From: JADJXV01 sp046328995
GTDB lineage: Bacteria; Bacteroidota; Ignavibacteria; Kapaibacteriales; UBA961
Length of the DNA: 64,000 bases
Direction: 5' to 3'
Assembly: GCA_046328995.1 (NCBI GenBank)
Contig: JAXLVN010000008.1
Coordinates: 1-64,000 of the forward strand
Shown: in pieces, positions 26,949 through 36,466 of the stretch
How the letters are laid out: each line of letters opens with the position of its first letter
Numbering within the stretch: position 1 is the stretch's first letter
The notes under the pieces: model-generated
The model's database searches: none
What the model was told of the DNA's origin: nothing
Seen by the model: the letters and a program-made list of their open reading frames with translations, nothing else
Position numbers and translations under genes: made by a program

Positions 26949-27943
26949 ATTTTATAGATACAGCTACGGTGGAGATACGCTCGGGTAAGGGCGGCAAGGG
27001 ACATATCAGTTTCCGCCGCGAAAAATTTGTCGCTCATGGCGGTCCTGACGGCGGAAATGGCGGCAAGGGCGGCGATTTGATTGTCATAGCCGACCCGCAA
27101 CTGACGACATTATTGGACTTACGCTACCGGCGTCATTATCATGCCGAGGATGGAAATCCGGGTGAAAAGTATAATTGTACCGGCAAGAGCGGGAAAGATT
27201 TGATTGTGAAATTACCCGTTGGCACGGTGATTAAAAACATAGAAACCGATGAAATCATCGCCGACCTCGACACGCCGGGCAAGCAAATTGTCATCGCCAA
27301 AGGCGGCCGCGGCGGTCGTGGTAATGCCGAGTTCATGACGAATGTCAATCAGGCGCCGCGCATCGCAGAGCCGGGCGAACCTGCGATCGAAATGACAGTC
27401 GAGCTCGAACTTAAAATCCTGGCAGATGTAGGGATTGTGGGATTCCCCAATGCCGGGAAATCGACCCTCATTTCCGTAATTTCAGCAGCGAAGCCAAAGA
27501 TTGCCGATTATCCGTTTACCACACTCGTGCCCAATCTCGGGATGGTACGCATCGGGGATGAGAAGTCCTACACGGTCGCCGATATTCCCGGACTCATCGA
27601 GGGCGCACATGAAGGGCGCGGGCTCGGCGTGCAATTCCTCCGCCATATCGAACGAACACGCGTGCTGGTATTTCTCATCGATGCCGCTAGTGAAAACCCC
27701 AAAAAAGACTACAAAATCCTCTGCAATGAGCTCAAAAGCTACAGTCCGGAAATGCTCAAAAAGCCCCAAATCGTCTGCCTGAGCAAGACCGATACCGTCA
27801 TGCCCGAGGGGCGTAAATCATGGTCGAAATTACGATTCGGCGGCGCGCCGGCTCTGCCAATCTCCTCTGCCGTCGGCGATAATATCGAAGCGTTGAAATG
27901 GAAGATTTGGGATGTGGTGGAGGGTAGTCGTACGTCTGTTTAG
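26945..27943 (+). CDS. obg: Obg/CgtA family GTPase
   Basis: The product is 332 aa. Obg GTPases bind the 50S subunit late in assembly and link ribosome maturation to ppGpp. The glycine-rich Obg fold fills residues 1-160 (GKGGKGHISFRREKF, GGPDGGNGGKGGDL). The G domain holds GFPNAGKST (about 166-174), a switch I region with DYPFTTL, DIPGLIEGAHEG and SKTD. The last part is short, without an extended acidic tail or TGS domain. The start overlaps the upstream acidic repeat gene by four bases. Often obg follows rplU-rpmA; here it does not. Confidence 0.95.
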   Translation: MNFIDTATVEIRSGKGGKGHISFRREKFVAHGGPDGGNGGKGGDLIVIADPQLTTLLDLRYRRHYHAEDGNPGEKYNCTGKSGKDLIVKLPVGTVIKNIETDEIIADLDTPGKQIVIAKGGRGGRGNAEFMTNVNQAPRIAEPGEPAIEMTVELELKILADVGIVGFPNAGKSTLISVISAAKPKIADYPFTTLVPNLGMVRIGDEKSYTVADIPGLIEGAHEGRGLGVQFLRHIERTRVLVFLIDAASENPKKDYKILCNELKSYSPEMLKKPQIVCLSKTDTVMPEGRKSWSKLRFGGAPALPISSAVGDNIEALKWKIWDVVEGSRTSV

Positions 27944-28256
27944 TTGTAAGTCTGTAAGTCAGTAAGTCAGTAAAAGTTGAGTAGGGACAAGTCGAAACCT
28001 TGTCCCTTGAGTCCCCTCAGTCCCCTCAGTCCCTTCAGTCCCTTGGTATAATAGCGTGCATCGCACTGCAAAACGCCTGCCGGGAAGTATAAATTTCACC
28101 AATCTCATCAACCGCTGATACAGCTTCCCGCCTATTTATGCACAACCTGATTACGTATTATCCAAATCACGATAAATGAGCCACTTCGGTAGTGGTGAGA
28201 ATGATTATTTTCAGTAATTTAGTGTAACGGTTTTTAGTACTACCAATCTGAACTCT
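27944..28256. other. Gap after obg with short tandem repeats and a REP-like hairpin
   Basis: Directly after the obg stop there are GTAAGTC heptamers (27945-27973), then a hairpin at 27982-28007 (AGGGACAAG pairing with CTTGTCCCT), then four to five 9-10-base units of the type GTCCCCTCA (28008-28045). The hairpin is laid out like the REP unit at 14037 (GTAGGG.CAA...), suggesting a diverged relative. The hairpin could also end obg transcription, though the T-run is poor. No gene is visible in the remaining 200 bases. Confidence 0.55.
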
Positions 28257-28997
28257 ATGCGCACTTTTTTACTGTCTTCACTTTTTGCGTTGATTGCCTT
28301 CTTTACTGCTGATCCGGCACATGCCCAGCAATCGCCTGCCTACGGTTTTTTTAGCGATTATAATTTCAATCTGTATCAGGCGGATTTCCGCAGTTTTCCG
28401 GGTGTACCGTCGTGCTGTCCGCAGTATGAAGACGGCACCGGCGGCGGTCTTTCCATCGGACTTTTCTACGAACTTCCCCTTGCCGGACAGGTGCGGCTTG
28501 CGCTTCGCGGCGGATACATGACTCGCAGCGGCGCGATGAAACATACTGAAAATACAGTGGTTACGGGGAATATGCCGGCGGTATTCGAACATCAGGTCGA
28601 GGCATCACTTGCGGATGTGGGACTCGAACCGCTGGTAGGAGTGAACCTCTTCTCATCGCTTTGGCTCTCTGTCGGTGGCCGGCTTGCTGCGATAACAAGC
28701 AAGCAATTTTCCCAACGGGAGATGATCGTCAGTCCGAAGGTCGGCGTGTTTCCCAATGGCTCGAGCAAGCGCAATGAAATCAACGATCAACCGATTCCCG
28801 GTGCGGCGTCTGTTTATGGCGCAATTATTGGCGGCTTGGGCTACGATGTACCGCTCAATTCCACACGCACCCTCATCCTCTCTCCCGAAATCCTCTTTAC
28901 CCTCGGCATCACGCCCGTCGTCTCCGACCTTTCCTGGCATTCGAATGCGGTGCGGTGTGGAATTACCCTGAAATATGTACCCGGTATTCGTCAATAA
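28257..28997 (+). CDS. Predicted outer-membrane beta-barrel protein
   Basis: The product is 246 aa. A signal peptide ends at AHA/QQ (residues about 1-24). The remainder alternates short hydrophobic strands with glycine- and aromatic-rich turns (GGGLSIGLFYELPL, VRLALRGGYM, GAIIGGLGYDVPL), and it ends with a strand CGITLKYVPG, consistent with an 8-10-strand outer-membrane barrel. A CC pair near residue 54 is unusual. I recognise no specific family. The start of the following giant gene is about 40 bases downstream, so they may be cotranscribed. Confidence 0.6.
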   Translation: MRTFLLSSLFALIAFFTADPAHAQQSPAYGFFSDYNFNLYQADFRSFPGVPSCCPQYEDGTGGGLSIGLFYELPLAGQVRLALRGGYMTRSGAMKHTENTVVTGNMPAVFEHQVEASLADVGLEPLVGVNLFSSLWLSVGGRLAAITSKQFSQREMIVSPKVGVFPNGSSKRNEINDQPIPGAASVYGAIIGGLGYDVPLNSTRTLILSPEILFTLGITPVVSDLSWHSNAVRCGITLKYVPGIRQ

Positions 28998-29035
28998 TCC
29001 TTCTTAATTTTCAAGTATATAGAATGGAATATCCC

Positions 29036-32000
29036 ATGAACAATCCATACAAGTACAGCATCACAAGCCCGGCGATGAGGAGAATACCGCATTGGTGGAA
29101 AATTCTCCTTCACTGTGTGCTATTGGTATCAGCCGCTACCCTGCACACCCTGCACGCGCAGACGGCGAATCCGCTGTTTACAGACCTTCCGAATAGCTAT
29201 GTCTATGCTGTAGCGACGGATGAAAATTATGTCTATATAGGTGGAGCATTTACGCAATGTGGTACTACTGCGCGGAATCGTCTTGCCCGCTATAATCGAT
29301 GTACCGGAGTACTTGACGCCGCATGGGATCCAAATGTCAATAATACTGTTGTTAGCATCACTATATCCGGAAATGACATATATGTGGGAGGATCTTTTAC
29401 GAAAGTTGGAGGAGTTACTCGTAATAGAATTGCGAAGCTCAATTACACCACCGGCGCGCCTGATGGAACGTGGAATCCCAATGCTAACGGAACAGTAGGA
29501 CCAATAGTTGTATCTGGCAGTGAGATATATGTAGGAGGTGCTTTTTCCATCATTGGTGGGCAAAATCGAAGCCGCTTGGCAAAACTGAATGACACCGATG
29601 GTGCTGCTATTTGGCAATGGAATCCTAACCCAACGAGTACGGATCAAAATGCTGGCTTGTCTGTAAGTATTATTGCTATCGCCGGTAACGATGTTTTCGT
29701 TGGGGGAAAATTTACGTCTATTGGTGGAGTGCCACGTATTAATCTTGCCAAGATTGAAAATGTCTATGGCGTTGTAAATAATGCGTGGAATACATATTTT
29801 GAATCTAGTGTTGGGACTACAGTATCTGATGTGGCTGTTTCAGGCGAAGATATCTATGTTGGTGGAAGTTTTGCGACAATCTGCGGGCAGTCACGCCCTA
29901 ATCTAGCAAAACTAAGTGTAAGAGATGCAGGTGTTGATTTTAACTGGAATGCTAATTTAGCCCCATATTCAAATAGTGTAAGCGCACTAAGTGTATCCGG
30001 ATCAGATGTTTACGTTGCAGGTAATTTTTCTGCCATAGGCGGGCAAACAAGACTAAATTTTGCTAAACTCAACAATACCAATGCTAATGCCGCAGCCGAC
30101 TGGTCGGTAACATTTGGACAGGTATCGAATATTTTATCACTGGCGAGCAACAATGGTCAAGTATTCGCAGTAGGTAATCTTACAACGCCTTTCCAACATT
30201 TTCTTCCTATCGGAGACAGCACGGTTCAGGTAGAAGTAGTGAGAGGTGCGCCTGCATCCTACTGTCCCGGTGCGGCTGTGCCCGTGCCGTTTACGACGAT
30301 ATGCTCGATAGCGCCGAGTAATACGTTCACAGCGCAGCTTTCAGATTCTACCGGCAGCTTTGCAAATCCTGTGACAATCGGCACAATGACCGGCTCGCAC
30401 TCGGGCGTAATGACGTGCACAATTCCCTATACCACACCACCCGGCAGCGGCTATCGGATACGGGTGAATTCATCGAATCCTGCTACCATCGGACCCGATA
30501 ACTGTTCTGATATAACCATAGTACGCGGTCCGATGCCTGTCATAAGCGGTGCAAGCGCTATCTCCTGCGCCGATCAATATGTGAAATACAGCGTAAGCCG
30601 GGTATCGGGACGAACCTACCAATGGGATGTATCCTCGCATGGTACGATTATCGGCACCCCTACCTCCGATTCGGTCACTATCCGCTGGGCTTATACCGGC
30701 GCGCCTACCACTGATACCCTCCGCATCCGTGAGACCATGACCGCTACCGGATGCTTCAAAGATACGCTCTTTACCACAACAATTTACCCTTCTCCGGTGC
30801 TCAATGCCGGGGCTGATGTTGGATTATGCGAGGGTTCGCCATTTGTCACGATCGGCGCTCCTGCCACCGGCGGAACCGGTTCGCTCAGCTATTCATGGTC
30901 ACCGGCAAACGGTATCATTGGCGCTTCCACGTCGCCGCGCATTAATGTTCGACCGAGCGAAACGACCAATTATATGGTCACCGTTACTGATAGTAAGGGG
31001 TGTCAGCGTAAAGATACCGTCACCGTCACCATCAATCAAAAGCCGGTCGTCGATCCGGGCAAAGATACCGTGGTGTGTTTTGGCGAGGGTGTTGTGATTG
31101 GGAATCCTGTTACAGGGTCGAACCGATATACGTATCAGTGGACGCCGGCTGTCGGACTGAGTTCGACGTCGGTACCGCAACCGCTTGCTTCACCGACGGT
31201 TACGACCAATTATCAGGTAATTGTCTCCGATACCAACGGTTGCATGGACACAGGTTCTGTCGTGGTAAAAGTACGGAAAATTACCACCACCACATCGGCA
31301 CCTCGCTTAGACTTCGGCACGCTCGACGTGTGCACAGCGAGTAAGATTCTGACACTAGATGTAAGCAATACCGGCACGGATGATATTCAATTTACGAAGC
31401 AAGCTTCTACGGTGGCAGGATGTATAATTACCGATAGTCTGCCCTTTACGCTAGCCAAGGGCGCTAAAAAAACGGTAACCGTGCGCTACACTCCGCCGGG
31501 AAAAGGGGTATCAAATGGCACGCTTTCACTTCTCGGCACTCCGTGCGGACACGAAGTAAAAATTGAAGTAAAAGGCGAGAAATTACAACTTGCTTTTACG
31601 ACCGACAAGCCGTCGATTCCATTCGGCGTAACGGCAGGGTGTACTGCAGTGCAGAGAGACTCGGGGCTGACGATTACGAATCAGGGAGTCGATAAAATGA
31701 CGATATCCTCTGCGCAGATTAATGCGCCGTTTTCAATCGTTTCGCCGACGTTCCCGCAGGATATTCCGTCCGGTGAATCGCTTCCGGTGGTGATTCGCTA
31801 TGCGCCGCAGAGTGCGGGTGATTTTAGTAATGAAATGCGCTTGTCGTTTACGGCGGGTGTATGTAAGGATAGTATTCGTATTCCACTGAGCGGCAAGCAT
31901 GTTCTTCCTAGTCTCAGCGTGCGGTCGCCTGAGGTGGCGTTTCCCAATCTTGTCGGTTGCGATGCTGCAAGCGACACCATACTTGTCGTACAGAATGCCA

Positions 32001-34183
32001 ATACAATTGATATGGAAGTGACGAAGATAGCCGTAAGCGACCCGCAGTTTAGGCTAATGACATCCCTTCCGGTGAGAGTGCCGGCAGGGCAAAGCAGGGA
32101 ACTCAAGCTGCGATTCGAACCGACCGGAAGTGGAGTAATGACGGCGACGCTGCGTATGACGACGAATCCATGCGCGGGCGAACAATCGGTGCTGCTCAAG
32201 GGTTCGAAGCAAGGCGTGAGCTTTTCTGTGCCGGATACGATTGACCTCGGCGAACTCGTCGGATGCGCGCAAGCTACGATTACCAAGACATTTACTCTCA
32301 AAAATACCAGCGGTGGCGGCTTGGCTGGGAATATTAGTGCAATTACAGTATCTTCTTTATTTACAACGACAATCCTTCGCGGTGACAGCTTGCCGAATGG
32401 AGTAGGACGTTCGTATTCGGTGACATTTCAGCCAGACGCCACGATGCCCGATGGCGTGCAGTACGGGAGAATTGATTTGAAATTAATGCCATGTTCGGTG
32501 AGCAAGTCGATTATACTCAAAGTTACGAAAGCTACCCCTCGCTTGCAGGCAGATGCGGGGGTCGATTACGGACAAGTGCCGGTCGGTACAGTGCGGAGCA
32601 GGCAGGTGAAAATTTACAATTCGGGAACGTCGGATGTGACGGTGTCTGCGCTGTCGGGTCTCGTGCCACCACTAAGCCAAGGTGTTGTGAATCCTCCGCT
32701 TCCGGCGATTCTGCGTCCAAGTGATACGTTGAAGGTGGAGGTGCTTTTTACGGCACAGAATGGGAAATTCACTGATACGCTCACTGCTGATGCGACGCAG
32801 CCGTGTTTGCTGACGGCGAGCACGATTATTACGGCCGAGGGAACAGATAAGAATATTTCGCAACTTACCGGTTTTCCGAAAGATATCGGGAATGTACAAA
32901 TTACCCGCACCAAGCAGGATAATGTCAAAGTAACCAATGAAGGTACGACGGATATAACGATAACGGATGCGGCATTTATGGTGGGGAGTAATCCGGCATT
33001 TGCGGTGCCGGCAGGTCAATTCCCCATGAAACTATCTGCAGGGCAATCGCTCGATATTAGGATTACCTTTACGCCTGTAAGTAGTGGTCCGGCGGAGGGA
33101 ATTCTGCTGGTAACCGGTGATAAAGATACAGCGACAGCGGTGGTGCACGGAATGGGAATTGATTCAACGCAGGCAACGACACGCTTGGTAGCGACGGCGC
33201 AATTGAAGTTTGATACCGTGTGCATAGGTCAAATCCACGCCAAAGAAGTAACGCTCAAAAACACCGGCAAATCAAGCATGCAACTCCTTCGTGCAGAATG
33301 GGTAACGAATGCCGGGAATGCTTTTGGCAGTGATTTTGCGCCGTATCTGCTCCTGCCGGACTCAAGTGTGACGGTACATGTGAATTGCACGCCGGCTTCC
33401 GGCGGCAATTTGATAGGGCAAGTGCGCTGGGTAGCCGCTCAAGATACAGCATATTCGGCAGTTACAGCGATTGGGAAAATGTGTTCGGGCGCGCAGGATA
33501 CGGCAAGAGTGACTATCGCTATTCAGGACATCATTGCGCGGGCAGGAGAAAAGGTGAATATTGTGCTCAAAGTACAAAAGCAATCGGGTATGCAGCTTGT
33601 CGGCGCTCCGACAGAGTGGTCTGCGCGTGTGCGGTACAACAAGTCTATACTCTACAACGAGCAGACAATGAATGCATGTGCAGGAATGGATGATAGTTGC
33701 GTGATGGAACTGACGGGTAAATTTACCACTCAAAGCGATGAATTAATCTCAATTCCCTGTGTCGTAACGCTTGGCACGACGGATATTTCGACGATATCGA
33801 TAGAGGAATTTCGGTGGACAAGCAGCGGGATTGTGACCGAAGTAGAAACGCAGAATGGAACAATTACCGTATCGGGAATATGTGATGAAGGCGGTGTGCG
33901 GCTCTATATTCTGGGTGAGCATGCCATGTCGCTTGCCACGCGTCCGAATCCTGCCAAGAACAGCATGGAAATTGAGTACAGTTTGCGTGAGCCGCTGACG
34001 GTTACCCTAGAATTACTCAATACAACCGGACAAGTGGTGCTGACATTTATCAATAAAAAGCACCATACAGAGGGACGCTACAGCATCACCAATGATATGA
34101 GTGCAATTAGTAATGGAATGTATATCTTGCGCCTGGTAACCGATATCGAAACACTGACAACGAGAGTGAATGTAGAGAAATAG
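29036..34183 (+). CDS. Large mosaic secreted protein: delta-60 repeats, Ig/PKD-like domains, choice-of-anchor D domains, T9SS tail
   Basis: The product is 1715-1716 aa from ATG 29036; ATG 29024 is an alternative. The signal peptide is late (basic RRIPHWWK, hydrophobic core, cleavage after LHA about residue 41). Residues about 45-395 hold six delta-60-like repeats (VGGAFTQCG...RLARYN, VGGSFTKVGG...RIAKLN, and so on), which would make a small propeller. Two or three Ig/PKD-like domains follow (about 400-770; SYSWSPANG, TYQWTPAVG). About seven choice-of-anchor D-type domains cover about 775-1430. A further beta-rich domain with cysteine pairs precedes the T9SS sorting domain (last 80 residues, RPNPAKNSMEIEYSL to RVNVEK). 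It should be exported by the Por system. A structural or adhesive role is inferred; there is no catalytic signature. Confidence 0.83.
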   Translation: MNNPYKYSITSPAMRRIPHWWKILLHCVLLVSAATLHTLHAQTANPLFTDLPNSYVYAVATDENYVYIGGAFTQCGTTARNRLARYNRCTGVLDAAWDPNVNNTVVSITISGNDIYVGGSFTKVGGVTRNRIAKLNYTTGAPDGTWNPNANGTVGPIVVSGSEIYVGGAFSIIGGQNRSRLAKLNDTDGAAIWQWNPNPTSTDQNAGLSVSIIAIAGNDVFVGGKFTSIGGVPRINLAKIENVYGVVNNAWNTYFESSVGTTVSDVAVSGEDIYVGGSFATICGQSRPNLAKLSVRDAGVDFNWNANLAPYSNSVSALSVSGSDVYVAGNFSAIGGQTRLNFAKLNNTNANAAADWSVTFGQVSNILSLASNNGQVFAVGNLTTPFQHFLPIGDSTVQVEVVRGAPASYCPGAAVPVPFTTICSIAPSNTFTAQLSDSTGSFANPVTIGTMTGSHSGVMTCTIPYTTPPGSGYRIRVNSSNPATIGPDNCSDITIVRGPMPVISGASAISCADQYVKYSVSRVSGRTYQWDVSSHGTIIGTPTSDSVTIRWAYTGAPTTDTLRIRETMTATGCFKDTLFTTTIYPSPVLNAGADVGLCEGSPFVTIGAPATGGTGSLSYSWSPANGIIGASTSPRINVRPSETTNYMVTVTDSKGCQRKDTVTVTINQKPVVDPGKDTVVCFGEGVVIGNPVTGSNRYTYQWTPAVGLSSTSVPQPLASPTVTTNYQVIVSDTNGCMDTGSVVVKVRKITTTTSAPRLDFGTLDVCTASKILTLDVSNTGTDDIQFTKQASTVAGCIITDSLPFTLAKGAKKTVTVRYTPPGKGVSNGTLSLLGTPCGHEVKIEVKGEKLQLAFTTDKPSIPFGVTAGCTAVQRDSGLTITNQGVDKMTISSAQINAPFSIVSPTFPQDIPSGESLPVVIRYAPQSAGDFSNEMRLSFTAGVCKDSIRIPLSGKHVLPSLSVRSPEVAFPNLVGCDAASDTILVVQNANTIDMEVTKIAVSDPQFRLMTSLPVRVPAGQSRELKLRFEPTGSGVMTATLRMTTNPCAGEQSVLLKGSKQGVSFSVPDTIDLGELVGCAQATITKTFTLKNTSGGGLAGNISAITVSSLFTTTILRGDSLPNGVGRSYSVTFQPDATMPDGVQYGRIDLKLMPCSVSKSIILKVTKATPRLQADAGVDYGQVPVGTVRSRQVKIYNSGTSDVTVSALSGLVPPLSQGVVNPPLPAILRPSDTLKVEVLFTAQNGKFTDTLTADATQPCLLTASTIITAEGTDKNISQLTGFPKDIGNVQITRTKQDNVKVTNEGTTDITITDAAFMVGSNPAFAVPAGQFPMKLSAGQSLDIRITFTPVSSGPAEGILLVTGDKDTATAVVHGMGIDSTQATTRLVATAQLKFDTVCIGQIHAKEVTLKNTGKSSMQLLRAEWVTNAGNAFGSDFAPYLLLPDSSVTVHVNCTPASGGNLIGQVRWVAAQDTAYSAVTAIGKMCSGAQDTARVTIAIQDIIARAGEKVNIVLKVQKQSGMQLVGAPTEWSARVRYNKSILYNEQTMNACAGMDDSCVMELTGKFTTQSDELISIPCVVTLGTTDISTISIEEFRWTSSGIVTEVETQNGTITVSGICDEGGVRLYILGEHAMSLATRPNPAKNSMEIEYSLREPLTVTLELLNTTGQVVLTFINKKHHTEGRYSITNDMSAISNGMYILRLVTDIETLTTRVNVEK

Positions 34184-34218
34184 AGTAGTAACTGAAGGTA
34201 GTATATATAATCTATCAA

Positions 34219-34247
34219 TACTATGCGTATATTTGCATGATATAGTA
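34219..34247. promoter_or_regulatory. Palindrome around the hipBA promoter, candidate HipB operator
   Basis: TACTATGC and GCAT..ATAGTA form an inverted repeat that encloses TATATTTG (34228-34235), an exact match to the TAnnTTTG -7 consensus. It is 27 bases before hipB. HipB-type antitoxins repress their own operon by binding palindromes over the promoter, so this is the best operator candidate here. Confidence 0.45.
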
Positions 34248-34273
34248 CGCAATAAAGCCAAATAATAGTAATT

Positions 34274-34621
34274 ATGTCTGATATATCATTCAAAAATTGG
34301 ATTTCGATGAGTGATCAAGCTCTGGCTGCTCATATCGGGAATTTCGTCAAGCATCACCGACTCGAACAAAACAGAACCCAAGATGCGCTGTCGCATGATG
34401 CCGGTATCAGCCGCTCTACTCTCAGCTTGCTCGAAAGGGGCGAAACTGTGACGCTCTCTACACTGATACAAGTACTGCGGGTGTTGGGGCAACTGAATAT
34501 AATGCAAGCGTTTACAGTGCAGCAAAACATCAGTCCGCTCGCGCTCGCCAAAGCAGAAATGAACAAACGGAAAAGAGCAAGAAATACCCAAACGATCGAC
34601 CCCAAACCCACCGATTGGTAA
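34274..34621 (+). CDS. hipB: HipB-like XRE antitoxin
   Basis: The product is 115 aa with an XRE helix-turn-helix in residues about 20-80 (GNFVKHHRLEQNRTQDALS, then ISRSTLSLLERGETV). The basic tail (MNKRKRARN) is poorly ordered. It sits 3 bases before hipA, the invariant order of the hipBA toxin-antitoxin module. It should bind and neutralise the HipA kinase and repress the operon. A palindrome over the promoter supports autoregulation. Confidence 0.85.
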   Translation: MSDISFKNWISMSDQALAAHIGNFVKHHRLEQNRTQDALSHDAGISRSTLSLLERGETVTLSTLIQVLRVLGQLNIMQAFTVQQNISPLALAKAEMNKRKRARNTQTIDPKPTDW

Positions 34622-34624
34622 ACC

Positions 34625-35926
34625 ATGAATTCAGCTTATGTAAAAATATGGGGTACCCTTGTCGGTGCGGTCGCATGGGATGACGCTACGGGCATTGCGA
34701 CTTTTGAGTATGACCCTGCCTTCAAACGCAAAGGATGGGATTTAGCACCTCTGCAAATTCCTGTTCAATCAAGTAATGGCGGCATCAGTTTCCCGGCGAT
34801 GCGCAAAAAGCCGGATCCGGCATTGGATACGTTCAAAGGTTTGCCCGGCTTATTAGCGGATATGCTTCCGGATCGCTATGGGAGTGAACTCATTAATCTG
34901 TGGCTGGCGCAGCAAGGGCGTCCTCAGAATAGCATGAATCCTGTTGAAATGCTATGTTTTATTGGCACCAGAGGCATGGGAGCATTGGAATTTGAACCCG
35001 TCACCTTGAAGGAGAGCAAAAGAGCATTCTCGGTAGAGATAGACACGCTGGTGGATATTGCCCAAAGGATGCTGTCGAAGAAGGAGGGATTTGTAACCAA
35101 TCTGCAGGCAGATGAAGAAAATGCCATCATGGAAATTTTGCGGATAGGCACGTCCGCCGGTGGTGCCAGACCCAAAGCGGTCATTGCCTATAATGAAAAA
35201 ACTGGCGAAGTAAAGTCTGGACAAACCAATGCTCCCAAGGGCTTCGAGCATTGGCTCATGAAGCTCGACGGAGTAAGTGATGTGCAAATGGGAGAAAGTA
35301 AAGGATATGGCAGAGTCGAAATGGCGTATTATACTATGGCAATAGCTTGTGGTATTGAAATGATGCCATCGAGATTGTTAGAAGAGAATGGACGTGCGCA
35401 TTTTATGACCAAGCGATTCGATCGGGAGGGTGGTACTACCAAACACCATATTCAGACCTTTTGCGCTATGAAGCACTTTGATTATAATTTAGTTACGAGT
35501 TTTAGTTATGAACAGTTGTTTCAAACCATGAGGGAGCTTCAATTGCCCTATCCCGATGCTGAACAAATGTTTCGGAGGATGGTGTTTAATGTCGTTGCTC
35601 GTAATTGCGACGATCATACCAAAAACGTTGCGTTTCGATTAAAACAGGGCGGTAAATGGGAGCTCGCCCCGGCGTATGATGTTTGCCATGCCTATCAGCC
35701 CAACCATCAATGGGTGAGCCAACATGCATTAAGCGTCAATGGCAAGCGCGCAGCAATCACGAGAGAAGACCTGTTAGTGATTGGGAAGTCAATAAAGAAT
35801 AAGAAAGCAGCAGAAATAATTGATGAAATAAGTGATACGGTGAGCAAATGGAAAACCTTTGCCGATACTGTCAACGTATCCCCAAAGCTGCGTGATGAAA
35901 TAGCATCTACACTAATTCAATTATAA
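34625..35926 (+). CDS. hipA: HipA-like serine/threonine kinase toxin
   Basis: The product is 433 aa, full length for the family. HipA kinases phosphorylate an aminoacyl-tRNA synthetase (GltX in E. coli) and induce growth arrest and persistence. Visible: the N-terminal couple-hipA domain (GTLVGAVAWDDATGIATFEY), GTSAGGARPKAVIAY for the regulatory/P-loop region, FMTKRFDRE, the catalytic loop NCDDHTKN with Asp329 as catalytic base, and the metal-binding Asp352 in APAYDVCHAY. All key residues are kept, so it is probably active. The target may differ from GltX. Confidence 0.9.
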   Translation: MNSAYVKIWGTLVGAVAWDDATGIATFEYDPAFKRKGWDLAPLQIPVQSSNGGISFPAMRKKPDPALDTFKGLPGLLADMLPDRYGSELINLWLAQQGRPQNSMNPVEMLCFIGTRGMGALEFEPVTLKESKRAFSVEIDTLVDIAQRMLSKKEGFVTNLQADEENAIMEILRIGTSAGGARPKAVIAYNEKTGEVKSGQTNAPKGFEHWLMKLDGVSDVQMGESKGYGRVEMAYYTMAIACGIEMMPSRLLEENGRAHFMTKRFDREGGTTKHHIQTFCAMKHFDYNLVTSFSYEQLFQTMRELQLPYPDAEQMFRRMVFNVVARNCDDHTKNVAFRLKQGGKWELAPAYDVCHAYQPNHQWVSQHALSVNGKRAAITREDLLVIGKSIKNKKAAEIIDEISDTVSKWKTFADTVNVSPKLRDEIASTLIQL

Positions 35927-36024
35927 ATAATGAAACTACAGGAATAAAAATTGAAATGCAATCGTGAAAACCGGCTCCATTTGCCATTTAATGTAGGTTC
36001 GTAAATAGAGAGCACTACACAACG

Positions 36025-36055
36025 AAAAAAGCCCGCTTCAATGAAGCGGGCTTTT
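36025..36055 (-). terminator. Rho-independent terminator of the tRNA operon
   Basis: GCCCGCTTCA pairs with TGAAGCGGGC around a 2-base loop, with T6 on the minus strand and TTTT on the plus strand. It can serve the tRNA genes on the minus strand and possibly hipBA on the plus strand. Confidence 0.85.
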
Positions 36056-36060
36056 GTATG

Positions 36061-36135
36061 CGGGACCGACGAGGCTCGAACTCGCGACCTCCTGCGTGAC
36101 AGGCAGGCGCTCTAACCAAACTGAGCTACGATCCC
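36061..36135 (-). tRNA. tRNA-Asp (GTC)
   Basis: Read on the minus strand: acceptor GGGATCG pairs with CGGTCCC, the D arm contains GTAGCTCAG, the anticodon loop reads CTGTCAC with anticodon GTC, and the T arm GCGAG-TTCGAGC-CTCGT follows. The discriminator is G. CCA is not encoded. It is downstream of tRNA-Ala and close to the terminator. Confidence 0.95.
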
Positions 36136-36162
36136 ACAATTATACTGACTCTATATTTTCTG

Positions 36163-36235
<73 letters not shown>

Positions 36236-36358
36236 AAGAGGTTCGACTTTGGGAGCGCAAAAATACAAGAATCTCGCTTTACGGCAAAAAAATATTTAGA
36301 AAATCGTGAAAAAAACCGGAAATATCCGGCAATCAAGGGCTGTAAATTGTAATTGAAC

Positions 36359-36389
36359 TTGCCCACAACGGCGAAATGCTGTATTTTCG
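36359..36389 (+). promoter_or_regulatory. Bacteroidota-type promoter for the CADD-like gene
   Basis: TTG at 36359-36361 and TATTTTCG at 36382-36389 are separated by 20 bases, close to the -33/-7 arrangement (TTTG, about 19, TAnnTTTG). The leader is about 70 bases and contains AAGGAG before the ATG. Confidence 0.5.
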
Positions 36390-36466
36390 CACTCCTTCGC
36401 GGACGAAACTATGCTGCCGTGAATTCTTCTACAACTTCTTTTTCTACTTCCTAAGGAGTCTTTGGT

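Noticed and set aside
34952..35287. 111-codon minus-strand frame inside hipA
   Set aside because: Antisense shadow; hipA has full family conservation across this stretch.
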